From: Watersipora subatra
Taxonomy: Eukaryota; Bryozoa; Gymnolaemata; Cheilostomatida; Watersiporidae
Assembly: GCF_963576615.1 (NCBI RefSeq)
Contig: NC_088708.1
Span: forward strand, 65,450,672-65,514,671
Length of the DNA stretch: 64,000 nt
Direction: 5' to 3'
Part shown: positions 48,633-61,054 of the stretch, one piece after another
Layout of the letters: each line of letters begins with the position of its first letter
Numbering within the stretch: the stretch's first letter is position 1
The notes under the pieces: model-generated
Database searches by the model: none
Seen by the model: only the letters and a program-made list of their open reading frames with translations
What the model was told of the DNA's origin: nothing
Program-made: the position numbers and the translations under genes

Positions 48633-48910
48633 CTCCTACTAGAGACCTGGGAGTTTGAGCACTTGCCTCAAGATCTTAGCTGTTCCCATTAGCGCACTTT
48701 TGTACAACTCAACTTATATATATACATGTATATATATATATATATTTGAAAAATTATTGCGAAAAAAGTAAACTTTTAGTATTTGCGTTACAAATTTGTT
48801 TCGTGCGAAGCACTCCTCAGACGCAATTGAACTAAAATCCTTTGGGTTTTAAAACTTTTGGGTTTTTAGTGTAGAGTTCTCTTTTTATATGCTTTTGCAC
48901 TTGCTTTTAG

Positions 48911-48942
<32 letters not shown>

Positions 48943-49637
48943 CAGGCTGTGTAGATCCAACTTCATACCACAAAACAACTTAGCTTGAAGATTAGTTAAT
49001 TCATCAATTAATGTTACACATTGTAGCAGCAATAGGTAGCCTTATACTGTCGTTTGTACAATGATACAACTTGCAGTCAGCCAATGCAAGCACTGCCCCA
49101 ACATGTCACACACATCTATATACATATGTTACTACCTTTGTAAAACCCTCAAGAGAAAAGGTGTTGATAGACCTGTCTTCACTTATGGATAAGAAAAGGT
49201 AGATCTGTCACTAAAGCGAAGCAAGTTTTATCTATATTGTGTATACTAACCTACTGATCATTGATATAGTTGACACGAACTTTGAATATTTCAAATATGT
49301 GTTACAATAATCTATATTTGGTAATCTAACAAATTAGTTAGCTACATACTAAAGAATGATTGATTGATCAGAGTGACTCACTAAACTTGGAACACAAAAA
49401 ACCTATTTCAGTGAACTACTTGAATTCTTGCCAAAGAATTAGTAGCCCACCCAACCATAAGCTGGGACAGCCTTGTAGCCAACTTGAATATTTAGTTTAA
49501 ACTGGGCGAATAGAATGGAGATATTCCACCTACGCCTACAACTACGGTGACATTTTACATAACTGCTATCATCAATTATCTAAACAATGACGCGTGGAGT
49601 CAGTCAGAGTGTTGACCTTTGACTCTCAAGACTCAAT

Positions 49638-50318
49638 CACTATGTTTCCATGGTGCGCAGTACTGCGAAGCAGCCCCCTCCGAAGTCGAAGGGATTGCAC
49701 GTTTCCATGCTGCGCAGTGGTTTTCAGCAAATACCGCAAATTAGCCAGAGAAGAGAAATTGTATAAATCGAATCGCCTGATGGAGAAATAGAATCGATCA
49801 CGGATACCGAACGTCATAAACAGTCTTTTTTATTATTCTGTCGTCATTATACTTTTATTTACAATACACATTCACAAGGTTTTACAAACCTTAACACACT
49901 TTTTACATAGTAATATATTTTTAATAAGTATTTTTAAGTAATATATTATTTAAACGTTAATTTAGGACTTGCCACCTATTTTTCGAAGTGTTGGCATCGA
50001 TAACAAAGTCCAGGAAAGTAATCACCTCATCATCCTCGTGAATGCAGACTATAATTAAATTTATGTGAAAGAAGATCGGAAGAATAGTGAAAAAAACAAG
50101 ATTAGCAGGACAACCTTTGTACTAGTTTATGGCCATCGTAAAATCTGTCTCCACGGCATGAGAGCTATGCGCAGCCACTGCGCAGTCGCTGTTTCCTTGC
50201 TGCGAATTTGCACTGGCTTCGCACTGATCAGTGCGCAGTGATTTCAGTGCGAAGACGCCGTTTCCATGATTCGGAGATAGCGCAACTCCGAAGCACTGCG
50301 CATCATGGAAACATAGTG
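49638..50318. mobile_element. 681-bp inverted-repeat element, CACTATGTTTCCATG family
   Basis: The ends are CACTATGTTTCCATGGTGCG and its near-complement. Several internal copies of TTTCCATG followed by TGCGCAGT sit in subterminal positions on both sides, a pattern of hAT-type subterminal repeats. The open frames here (plus 49594-49791, minus 50122-50334) follow the repeats and are not called genes. Confidence 0.75.
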
Positions 50319-50445
50319 AATAAGGTCCTGACAATCACACAAATCTAGTTGATAAAGCATAGACACACATAAACACATAAACATAGAATATTTACTATAC
50401 TAAGAGCTGTGTTCGTCTTTCATCACGGCTAAGAATGTTAGGAAA

Positions 50446-50530
50446 AAAAGATTGCACTACACGGGAATCAAACCCAGGTATTCAGTTTTCACTAACTACA
50501 CCAATCACACCACCAACTGTGCTCCTCCAT
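50446..50530 (-). ncRNA. tRNA-derived or SINE-like remnant
   Basis: Minus strand: TGGTGTAGTTAGTG resembles a pol III A box and GGGTTTGATTCCCG is a good B box / T-arm. A T-run (TTTTTTTCC, about 50449-50441) follows as terminator. The A-to-B distance is only about 14 nt, so it cannot be an intact tRNA. It is likely a degraded tRNA gene or SINE head. Confidence 0.4.
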
Positions 50531-50535
50531 CACTT

Positions 50536-52975
50536 TGCTGCAACTTGGAATAATTATCCATATACGGTACCTAGTTATTACACCTCATGATCCCTCACGC
50601 TGCATGAGATTGCAAGCTTATTGATAAAAATCGTGGAACGAACAGAAATTATATCGCACAATTAGATTGATACAATTTGAAAGATCGTTTTGTCGGCAAA
50701 ATACTGCTCTAAAAAAGTCAGTCTTGAAAGATCAACCAGATAGTGACAAAAAGTAGTCGCAACGTGACAGAGCAATAAATGTGACGGGCGTTTCGCAGAC
50801 ACGCAAAATTGAGTCATCTATTGTTGTTATTGACGTGGATATTCCTCATCGCAGAATGAGACGTAACAGACTGGATTAAAAAAAGATTCGATCTTATGAC
50901 ATCCCATGAACCAGCCAACAAATCACTTCTTCAGAATTCACTGAAAATCATCCAATTTTGTCATAGACAACAATATAATTGATGCTCAACTGTCATTGGG
51001 CCATTTCAAAGAGCGATTTGGCAAGCAGTGTTAAGCTCATAGTTCGCTTCCCGCGTATCTAAAACGAGATGTATGACTTTTGTGTTCCAACTTAAAAACT
51101 AATTTTGCTTTTTCAAAAACAACACTAAAGATCTACACCCATCGAGTATTAGCTAATGGGTAGCGCTGATGCTGAAACATTTAATAGATAAATTAATAAA
51201 CCTTTTACGCTTTGCGTCACTGATGCATCCTGGGATTAGCACAAGTCAAAGATAAAGCTAAGGTAGACAATGAAAAACAAATAAACTAGGTTTAATTAAT
51301 AAATATGTGAATCATTGGGATTACCAGAACTCCTATCCTCTAGCTGGCATCATGAACATGATGCAGTCCTGCATGGCAGCCCTGAATATCGTTGACGTTA
51401 CAGAGAGTCAGGTGATAATCACACATAAATGCTTCAAGTACATTTCAAATTATATAACGCCTTCAGAGGCTTTCCTGTCGCTGATGATATGAGCCAAATA
51501 ATTATTTATGTGCATTTGCTATCTGATAGCTTGTTGATTTCCTGAGCAAAAGTTATCAGTGCCACAGTTGAGTGAGAACCATTACAACTCGCTGCACAAT
51601 TTGATATGCAATCAGAAGTTTTCGAAGGAAAACGCAATAATTATCGAAGTACCTATCAAAGAAGCATGGAGGGGATGTTTACGCATTAAACTTCATTCTC
51701 TAGCAAAGAAAAACACTGCATAGAGTATAGATAACTGCATGACTTACAGAGACATAATCACACAAACATGATACCTTGTTCAGATGAACGAAGAGATAAA
51801 AACCAGAATGCTGAACAGCGATAGTATGATGGTTACCCGTGTTTAGCCTGGGAACCTTAGAGACGGAAAGGTGTGCTGAAAAAAGTGATAGTAAAATGAT
51901 TGTCCATAAAAAATGAAAAATTTATCTTTTGACAACATTGAATTTACCAAAAAATTGAAAAACTACAAATTCTTGATGGACTGGTATGGACGGTTGTTTG
52001 TTTAGTGAGATCAGATAATGTTCAGATAATTCTAAAGGAGACGAGGAACGAAAATATCTTTAGCCAGGGCGTGTCTCACTTTTTTGGCATCACGAGGCTG
52101 TTAGTAAATCTCTTTCAACGCATGAGAGCTGCCACTCCTTTCTCTCATCGGCAGGCACCATCTGATAGGCTACCTACAAGGCATCATGTCAGCAGTCATG
52201 TAGCATGCTAGAACAACGGACAAGAACTTATCACAAATAAAAGTTGAAACTGGAATGGATGTCTGGAATGGATGTAAGAATTTTTTTATATATTCTGAAA
52301 ACAGATAAACTAAAGCCATTGAATAAATAAATTACTAAATTAAATAAACCTTCAGCAGGCCATGAGAGAATACAGAGGGAGAAATGGCTAGCAATTCTAG
52401 AGAGCTATTTGTAGAATAACCCATTAAAAAGATGAATAAGCTAGAAAAGCCATTGCCAAACGCATTCTAAAAACTGTCAGCAGAACCAACCAGAAAAGAA
52501 GACACTATCAGGTGGTGTGAATTTGTTCAAGTAAAATAATTGGCCGGAAGGAATGCCAATTACCAACCAATGATTTTTCCTTAGATAAATAGCAGTAAAA
52601 TTGAAACAGCTGAACCTAATAGGCTATAATTGGATATAAAGTGCAAAAAAATAGAAATTATTCTGAATATCTCGTACAAGGCTGAATCAACCAGGGCTAT
52701 ATATCACCTCCGAGAGACTTAGCGCCGAGGCACCTACCACTCTTGCTGCGGCTAAATAAACGCTAACGAATACATTTTTATTATTAAGTGGTACACTGCG
52801 ACATCCAAAAAAATGATAGAATATATAGAGTAAAGATAAAAGTGATGGGAATAGATATAGAGTTAAGACTATTGCGCGTGCTTTATCTCATAAATCAAAA
52901 ACGATCAACCATAGATTGAGACGTGCAGAGACGCACGACCATCAGTAAACCGCTAGAGAAATACAAAAGTCTTAC
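50536..52975. other. Gene-poor stretch
   Basis: I see no supported gene. One plus-strand frame from ATG 51307 (MNHWDYQNSYPLAGIMNMMQ) with even codon use runs to a possible donor at about 51412. It may be a first exon, but nothing pairs with it. Confidence 0.3.
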
Positions 52976-53083
52976 CATGAAACTAGTCGCGGGAACAGGG
53001 AAGATCTGACTGAGGGATTTAGGATTGGACTTGACGTTCTTGCTAGCGCTGCAGTCCAAGTTAACGGTGGCCCGTGTTGGCAA
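52976..53083 (-). CDS. Isolated candidate exon
   Basis: 108 nt, phase 0 to 0, with acceptor TATTTGCAG and donor ATG|GTAAGA. It encodes LPTRATVNLDCSASKNVKSN then PKSLSQIFPVPATSFM and is richer in GC than its flanks. No family is recognised and no partner exon is proven. Confidence 0.4.
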
Positions 53084-53128
53084 CTGCAAATAGATGAACT
53101 CTCTACTTTGAGGTGGAGAAATATAACC

Positions 53129-53470
53129 TTAAAGATGAACTTGAAACAAGATTTTAGTAGATGTTATCCGAAAATATCGGTATTTTCCATCATTTAAGGT
53201 TGTTTTCGACGTTTGAGGTGATTGCCAAAATGTTTCTAAATTAAAATCGACAAAACGTGATCGCGGTTAAAATGCTCAGAAAAGATAATGTGCCAAAATG
53301 ATGTCACTAGTTGTGGGGCTGCCTGTCTCTCTCATTATCGATATCGGCTATTGCATCTCTCTATTCTCTCGAAATTTTTGCCGAAGTGCAACTATAGACA
53401 TCATAATCGCACTTCTGAGCGATAAAAAAAGAATCTCATTCAGACTCTGGACTGAGTAGGTCTATAAAGA
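53129..53470. mobile_element. TTAA-type element, family 3, left-arm copy
   Basis: After TTAA (53129-53132) comes AGATGAAC, then GTTTGAGGTGATTGCCA, AAAATCGACAAAACGTGATC and GTTAAAATGCTCAGAA. These are shared with the element ending at 56395 and, more distantly, with 30600-30720. The right end was not found. Confidence 0.6.
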
Positions 53471-55959
53471 TAAAATTACACCAAATTGAAGCTTATGTCT
53501 TAGCTTTACATCGATACTACTTTCATTTACAATACTTCAATGGTGTAAGCTCATCTTCACTAAGAAATTACTGAACCATATTTCTTACTACACTGATGTA
53601 AACAAGAACACGTGTTGGTTTACTAGATCGAGGCACCAAGTAGTCATTGCTGGAATGACCAGTTTAGTCAGGGCTAGTACACCCAACTTGCAGAGCTGGA
53701 GCCCAGGAAATATTTAGAGAATGATCATTGGCTCAAATCTATTCATCAGCCAAGTAGACGCTGAATAACAGAATGAAGAATGCATAAATGAAGATTACAA
53801 CAAGATGATACATGTTTACAATACAAGCAAATAATGTGACAAGGTAAAGAGGTGATGGAGAGGCCACCCACAAACCTTGGCACAAACAACCAACAAACCA
53901 AGCCTAAGGTACATTGCTCGTGGTAAAGCAAGGGTGGAGGGTGAAGGCGGTACAAGTTGTGAAACTCGGGCCAGAGCGGTACTGCCAGATGCTAAAGACA
54001 GTTGGCTAATTGAAGAGGAAATGGCTGACGATCAAAGCCAGACCTCATGAGAAACAGTCGAGTATGGCTGATTCGGTTAGTTTACAGACCCTTCCAACCA
54101 GCGAGAACTCTGAGACTTGTAGGCGTTTTGGTAGCTCTGGCACGTTATCTAACATTACATAATAATCGAGCGTGAGAAGACTTTCATAAATGGCTCCTTT
54201 CCAAAATAACCAGACATGAAAGAGTTTGCTTAAAGTGCAGCGCTGATTCATACCCTTGATAACTTGTAATATATAATATTCTAAGTGTTCGCGGGAGGAA
54301 AATACGCTTGTTGAACATTAAAGGGAAGACATTGGGCCTAACATCTCCGCTACCTGTTTCCTCTGTCCAAATATAAATGTCCGCTACACCTACTTCGGCA
54401 ATAGCCTTCGCGATTCATTAAAGGGGGAGGAAACTATCAGCAAGATAACTGGCATCAGAACAAAGTGCATCTATTAATGGAATAGCTATAATTACTAGCG
54501 GTCAGCGGCTATGACGAGCGCTGCCTATTGTTACGTACTAAGTATATAATACCAACACTCTACAGACATTTAGAGAGTTATGAGCTATAAGGTATATCAG
54601 CTACTACATATGAATTTCTATAAGAAGACAATAAACTAGGTGTGGCTAACCGAACTTCCATCAGCTCAACAAACTATATAACACACTGACAGCAGTCTCC
54701 AAGTATAAAATATATGTCAGTTTTACTGCCATGTATAGGTATGAGTATACGCAATGTACTAAAACACATATAACCTGCACTAATAATATGAACAGTATAA
54801 GTGGGAGTGGCAGTCGCGGTGGAGGCGATGTGAGTGCATCTTAGCTGAGCGAGACATAAGTGAAAATCTTGTTCCTACTTGGTAACAAGACCTAAGGCTA
54901 CTTCTCTTTGGGTGTCAGCCATGTTGATACAAGGCAACCTGGAAGCTTCATATAAGTTTCCTTTACTATTCCAGATTGTATTCCTGATATTAAAGATGGA
55001 AATAGAAGATTATAAGCATCCTATACAAGTGAAACAATCGAACTTACTGGAAACCCAAACACCACTTGTAACGATCAAAGTGCTGATTAATTTCCTTCTC
55101 AGGCACAGACAGCTGGGCTGCCTTTACTAAGATACAATCAGCAGACCAAAAAGAAAGCAATTTATCATTATCATTATTTTTCTGTTAACTCTAATTTATA
55201 GAAACCAACTATTAGCTGTATGCCAAAGAATATTGCTAAGGTAGTTTTGCTCAAGAGCCTCCTTAAATTAGCATGACATCTCTAATATTGTTGATTTCTG
55301 TACTATTTTAGATGTATGACAGGTAAAACAGGTGTCTGTTAACTATAGTCTCGAGTGCCTCGCTTAATACTGATATAATTCTTTTTTCCAAAATTCTAAA
55401 TTGATCACTTTTAATTGCTAGCTTTCTGTACTTCTGTTGTTATTGTTACTATAACAACTTGGCTAATTTGTAGACTGGTTTATGGCAAACATATTCCTAG
55501 CTTATTACTAGACTTAAGGTGTCACTAGACTTATAGACTTATGGTGTCACTAGATATATATGTGAGGGTAGACAGACTCCTTTATCAGACCAAAAATATT
55601 ATAATAGCTAAAAGAAAGGCAAAAGTGCAAACTTTGCTGAGTCCGCAGACAGAGCCTGTTATTTGTAATTGGGCAGGGAGAAAATGCTGTCGACAGCTGT
55701 CATTGTGTCATATTACACCATAGCTTTTTCTCACGCTCTCAAGAGTTCACTCTCTGTAGGCGCGCCTCTTCACCCTCAGATATGCCTGAAGAGTGATGAA
55801 AAACACAACATAAGCTCACTATCCTTCCTCCCAAGTTCCACTGAAAGTTCAAGGACAATACCCAATGAGGTCTGCACCAGCAAGAGGGTAAGGATAGAGT
55901 ATCTGTTCCTTATGGCAATGGCTTGTGCGCTACCTTGCCAGATGGTTATAATGATGAGC

Positions 55960-56395
55960 TCACGGAAAGTTTTAGTAAATTTGATAAGTATCAGTATTTT
56001 TTTATCATTTGTGATTGTTTTTGATGTTTGAGATGCTCTGACAGCCAGGATGTTTCAAGATTGAAATTGAAAAACCCTGATCACAGTTAAAACGCTCAGA
56101 AGAAAACTACGTGCAAAATGACCCGACTAGTTGATATCAGTTGATATCAGTTGATATCAGTTGATATCAGCTATTGCATTCAATTTGCAGCGTTATGCAT
56201 CTCTATTCTGTCAGCCTCTTTGCAACTATAGATGTCATAATCACACTTTCGCTTGATATGAGCATCTTTAACTGTGGTCAAGTTTTGTCGATTTTAATCT
56301 TGAAACATCCTGGAAGCCGGATCATCTCAAACATGAAAAAAATACCGATACTTTCTGATAAAATCAACTAAAATTTAGTGTACGTTCATCTTTAA
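55960..56395. mobile_element. TTAA-type inverted-repeat element, family 3
   Basis: The right end is GTTCATCTTTAA with TTAA at 56392-56395. Arms of about 130 bp contain GTTTGAGATGATCCGG and CCAGGATGTTTCAAGATT (left, right inverted). The left TTAA is lost. The interior has four copies of TTGATATCAG (56131-56170). Confidence 0.65.
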
Positions 56396-57204
56396 GCATT
56401 CATATTCGTATTTAAAACAGGTAAGTGCAGCTTGGTGCACCAATATCAGTTGAGGCAAAATGAAAACACGATTCCTTTCCCCTCATAAATCAAACTAGTT
56501 TTGCATCGAAACTTTAACTACAAACGTTTGTATATTGCAAATCTTAAGAGCGAGACAGCTGTAACAAGATCAAACTGTTTGAAATATCAGGCCATAATTG
56601 ATATGCACTAGCCACAGGCCGAGGGAGCCCAAATCATAAAAAACTCATGATTGTTCATTGAATCTGTCACTTTCAGATGACGGAGCCTCAGGCCAATTAG
56701 ATGAACAATACAATAGAACATACGATACCAAAGCTATAGTATCAGACAGCCTATTGTTTTCCAATATTCTTCCAGCCGGTACCAAGTAATGAACAGGAAG
56801 AGACACAACCATCCTTTGCCGTGGTAAACATTGCATTAAAGGAACTTATAGTATCGCTAGATGTCATCCCTGTGACAGCGTCTCATTATGCCGCGCACAC
56901 TCGGCAGCCCCTCACATTAGATGAACAGACTGAAGAGAGACACCGCTATGTTATGGCGTCACAAAAAAACAATAGATATTATCATGCTGCCGGCCAATGA
57001 CAATGCCTTGGAATGCGCTTCTGCACTCTATCACTCAATACACTTACTACTAAAACAATCACAAGATCTGGCATCGCTGTTAACTAAATAATAGTAAGGG
57101 CAAGCATAATACCAGATCGGCTGATAAAGAAACAATGACCTTTCTAGCCTGCTGCCAACAAGCTGAAGAGGAAACCAGTTCCGCTGACTCACTCTCTCTC
57201 CTAC

Positions 57205-57321
57205 CTTATTCTCAATAGCCACGGCTGCTGATGTCTCCGTTTCGTATATGTAGATACCCACATCCCTATCATTGCCCGATGACCTGGCAGCACGACTCCG
57301 GTTCTCGGAAGGTATCAACTC
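57205..57321 (-). CDS. Isolated candidate exon
   Basis: 117 nt, phase 0 to 0, with acceptor ATTATTCAG and donor AAG|GTAGGA. It encodes ELIPSENRSRAARSSGNDRD then VGIYIYETETSAAVAIENK. The phase and strand match the candidate at 52976-53083, so both may belong to one minus-strand gene. The product is unknown. Confidence 0.42.
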
Positions 57322-57912
57322 CTGAATAATTGATCATTTGATGTAAACTTCATATCGCCATAGATGAATATATATCTTATATAGTAACATCTCTACTGGT
57401 TTCACTCTCATCGGAGTATAAAATCTTATATAAGGTATTTATAGCAAACACTAAAGAGCTGGAATTACAATTCAAAATTACAGGGAGAGATAAGAAATAA
57501 ATGTTATGAATGCTCACGGTTGCTCACTTAACAAGCAGGGGCAACTCCAACTCGCTAAACATTGACCATGTAAGAACAGAATATACACATCTGCTGTTAT
57601 TTCTAACACCAACAACGTGGCCATCACTAAAAGTCTGAACAAGCTCACAATGAATAAGAAATAGTAAGCTTCATTGCTTTTTAAAAAATACATTGCTTGT
57701 AGGGGAAGAACCACTTTTCAAAACCACTTTTCAAAATGTGGGAAATCAAAACTTTAAAATTGCTACTAGTAAATAATATAATTCCTTGTTTGTTTAATGC
57801 ATAAGGCTTGCCAACTGAATGCCAAAGAGCCACTGACATGAGTGATTCCTGAATCAGGCTGAATAAGCACTGCCGCAATCACTGGTGTTACGCTATATGA
57901 ATTTTTGAGCTT

Positions 57913-57982
57913 CGAAGTTGTGGTTTTGGTTGTAGGAATGAGGAGGACGAAGTTGTGGTTTTGGTTGTAGGAATGAGGAGGA
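57913..57982 (+). repeat. 35-bp direct tandem duplication
   Basis: Two exact copies of CGAAGTTGTGGTTTTGGTTG plus TAGGAATGAGGAGGA. From 57983 to 58533 I see nothing else. Confidence 0.95.
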
Positions 57983-58533
57983 CGGATCTATATGATACGC
58001 AGGAGTGGTCACACAGCTCTCAATTGTTCGCAGCTGACGAGTTTACACACTACGAAAAAATTGTTGCATAATTCCACGTTTTCAATATTAGCCTTTTGTG
58101 CTTTTAGCTAGAGTGCGGCACAAAATTTATGTCGCGGTTGACACGATTAAAATGAGTCCAAGGTCAAATATCAATGTCAGAATGTGAAAAAAAATTCTTT
58201 TAAATTCAAAGTTAATATTTATTTCGGAGATAATATTTTTGAAACAAACGCGTTAAATACAGAGGTGCGTAGGAATGCTGTAAGGACATCAATAATAAAA
58301 ACCCAACCTCCGATCGAAAAGATTTATGCCATAATACGAATATTGGTGTTTACATCATGCGCAGTACTACATTGTTGATACGATGTTTATACAAATAGCC
58401 TACCCTCCTTGAATCAGAGATTTGAATCGCTACGAAGAATTAAATATGCGACGTTCGAAACCATTTACATGATTTGAAGATGAAAAATCCGACAAAAATT
58501 CGTAGCATGTAACACTAGTGATTGTCATCAATG

Positions 58534-58887
58534 TAAAGCCTGGTTCCCATATACGTCGCAAAGCACCGGCGACAGCACCGCAGGCTACTAGGGGTGAAAT
58601 GGGAACCTACGCGTCGGGCCCCGCCGATAGTTGCCGGCGGCATCGCATTAATTTAGCGCTGTTCAAATTTCGCAAAAGACAGCAGGCAAAACCTTCCCAA
58701 AAAGCACCGTACGGGTGAAGGTCACCATTATAAAAATGGCATGGCGAGCGAACATTTTATTTGATTACGCGATTGTGTTTAGCGATGCAGCTTATATGTG
58801 AACATGTCACCGAGCGTAACGTCGCAAACGTTTTGCTGCGCAAGTTACCGCGGGAGTCCCGCAATCTATATGGAAACCCAGGCTTTA
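58534..58887. mobile_element. GC-rich MITE, TAAAGCCTGGTTCCCATAT family, copy 2
   Basis: 354 bp with ends TAAAGCCTGGTTCCCATAT and ATATGGAAACCCAGGCTTTA. It matches the element at 39222-39563 in the opposite orientation. The two plus-strand frames inside (58518-58718, 58798-58992) are by-products of the element. Confidence 0.88.
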
Positions 58888-59154
58888 ATAGCGCTTAAGT
58901 CTACCACAATGACATCTATACAGCAGACAGTCAAACCTTGTCTCGCAATTACCTCTCCATCCAAATTTATCAGTAAAGTTGAGCATTTTTAACATACGAC
59001 ATTCGAAGATTCTTGAAAAAACTGCAGTTTTGTAAGCCAGTAAAAATGTGTGCAAGTTTCCTTTCAGTGTTCTGTGTTATGTTGATATGCTGCTCAGACA
59101 ATACTGAACATTTCTCTGTCTTAGAATCAGTGATACCAAAAACACTATTGTGAG

Positions 59155-59456
59155 TAATGGTAGTAGCAGTGGTAGTAATAATAGTAGTAATAGTAGTAAT
59201 AATAGTAATAGTAATAATAGTAGTAATAATAATGACAGTTGTAGTAGTAGTAATTATAGTAGTAGTAGCAGTGGTAGTAGTAGTAGTAGTAATAGTAGTA
59301 ATAGTAATAATAGTAGTAACAGTAGTAGTAACAGTAGTAATAATAATAGTAGTAGTAATAGTAATAATAATAGTAGTAATAGTGACAGTTGTAGTAGTAG
59401 TAATAGTAGTAATAGTAATAATAATAGTAGTAATAGTGACAGTTGTAGTAGTAGTA
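59155..59456 (+). repeat. AGT/AAT trinucleotide microsatellite, left half
   Basis: About 300 bp of AGT repeats with AAT, GGT and GAC interruptions, open in several frames as poly-Ser/Asn, poly-Val/Ile or poly-Leu. These are composition effects. A second half lies at 60698-60985. Confidence 0.97.
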
Positions 59457-60697
59457 CCCTAGGACACTTATGTATTCGCGGCATCTAACTTTCGCGTTTT
59501 CGCGGTGTAATCCTCTCGCGAAAATTTAATGAGCGAAACTAAACTATCATAACGAACGAGCGAAAACGCGAAGTTAAATAGCTTTGTTCGTTGATATCCA
59601 CAATAAAATCGTAATATTAGACATGCAGGCAACTTTCGTCTGTGGTTAGGATAAATGGGAAATTTCTGGTAAACTCATTATAGCTAATACACCAACTGAG
59701 CAGCATGGCAAAGCAATATCAGTTTAGTCACCGAATTTGTAACTGATGATAATGAAAGTCTGGTAGGTGAAGTCGTAAAATTGAAGAATAATTATTGCAG
59801 TGATGAATTTTATTACTATCCAAAAACAACATCAACCCTCATCAGGTCCAACCACATTATCTCTTTCACTGCCAATCATGTACAAATTCGTTACCGGCCT
59901 AGTGCCAGCCATTTTACCGAAATTGCCGATATTGCTTCATGATATGTATACAGTATTTTTCAAGTTCTACTTTAATTATCTGTATAATCACGAAAATCTA
60001 AATTGTCTGTTATGTCATCAACAACTAATTACCTGTTTTATGACTCGCGCGGGGTAGTTAATGAACTCACAGAAAAATGTTCGCTTTTAGATTAGAAATT
60101 CTCAAACAAAAGTTTAAAATTGCTTCGTTGTTTTAGGCTGATTTTATAGAGAAAATCTTCGGACAACACAGTCAATTTCATAAAACACTTAAAGACCGTG
60201 GGTTATGTGGTCAACAAATAATAAAATCAGGTTACCAGACAATTGCTGAGAAAGTCAGAAAATGCGTTTATGTCAGTGGCCCCTAGAAAACGCATAAATG
60301 CGTTTATGGCAGCGTAAGGGTTATACAGTTTTGGTTGTGAAGTTGGTTGTTACCTATCTATTTTCTTCTTCTTGGGATTCGAGTGTGAAAGTCACGGCGG
60401 GAGGGACCTAGACGTCATTGATAGTCTAAGAAACAAATGGCAGCAAGTGGTCAAATTGAATTGTCGATCTCACCCACACATTTCAGCCCGTGGTTTACAA
60501 ATACGAACTATTCCCAAATTGAATTTTTTTCTTATTAGTGAACTGAACCTGAGGAATGTAATGTTTTTTCCACTGCATTTATTTTCACACCACTATATTT
60601 TCGAACTCATCAGAGCCGCGAAATTAAGTTGCAGCGAAATTTTACTCTGTGTGCTACTCACGAAACTAAATACTAGCGAAATATAAGTGTCCTAGGG
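59457..60697. mobile_element. 1.24-kb DNA transposon inserted in a microsatellite
   Basis: The ends CCCTAGGACACTTATGTATT and ATATAAGTGTCCTAGGG are inverted repeats, flanked on both sides by TA, the mariner-type target. Subterminal GCGAAA motifs recur on both sides (TTTCGCG / CGCGAAA). The plus frame at 59800-60057 (85 residues) has no transposase motif. Confidence 0.85.
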
Positions 60698-60985
60698 TAA
60701 TAGTAGTAATAGCAATAGGAGTAGTAGCAGTAGTAGTAGTAGTAGTAACAGCAGTGTAGTAGTGGTAGTAGTAGTGGTAGTAGTAATGGCAGAAGTAGTA
60801 GTAACAGCAGTGTAGTAGTGGTAGTAGTAGTAGTAGTAATGGCAGAAGTAGTAGTAACAGCAGTGTAGTAGTGGTAGTAGTAGTGGTTGTAGTAATGGCA
60901 GAAGTAGTAGTAACAGCAGTGTGGTAGTGGTAGTAGTAGCAGTAGTAGTAATAGCAGAAGTAGTATTAGTAGTAGCAGTAGTGAC
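60698..60985 (+). repeat. AGT microsatellite, right half with higher-order units
   Basis: After the transposon the AGT array resumes and is organised in four units of about 54-57 bp that begin TAACAGCAGTGTAGTAGTGG. The left half lacks this higher-order pattern. Confidence 0.92.
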
Positions 60986-61054
60986 AAAAGGAAGACAATG
61001 CTTCTCTGAAAATTTAACTAACAAATAATGAAAAATGTGAGTAAACATTTTCAC

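Noticed and set aside
53746-54251. Minus-strand frames of 68-69 residues
   Set aside because: No splice sites or motifs; base composition like the background.
59150-59488. Poly-Ser/Asn, poly-Val/Ile and poly-Leu frames
   Set aside because: Products of an AGT/AAT microsatellite, open in several frames at once.
60673-61054. Leu/Thr/Tyr-rich frames of 104 and 120 residues
   Set aside because: Same AGT array on the other strand.
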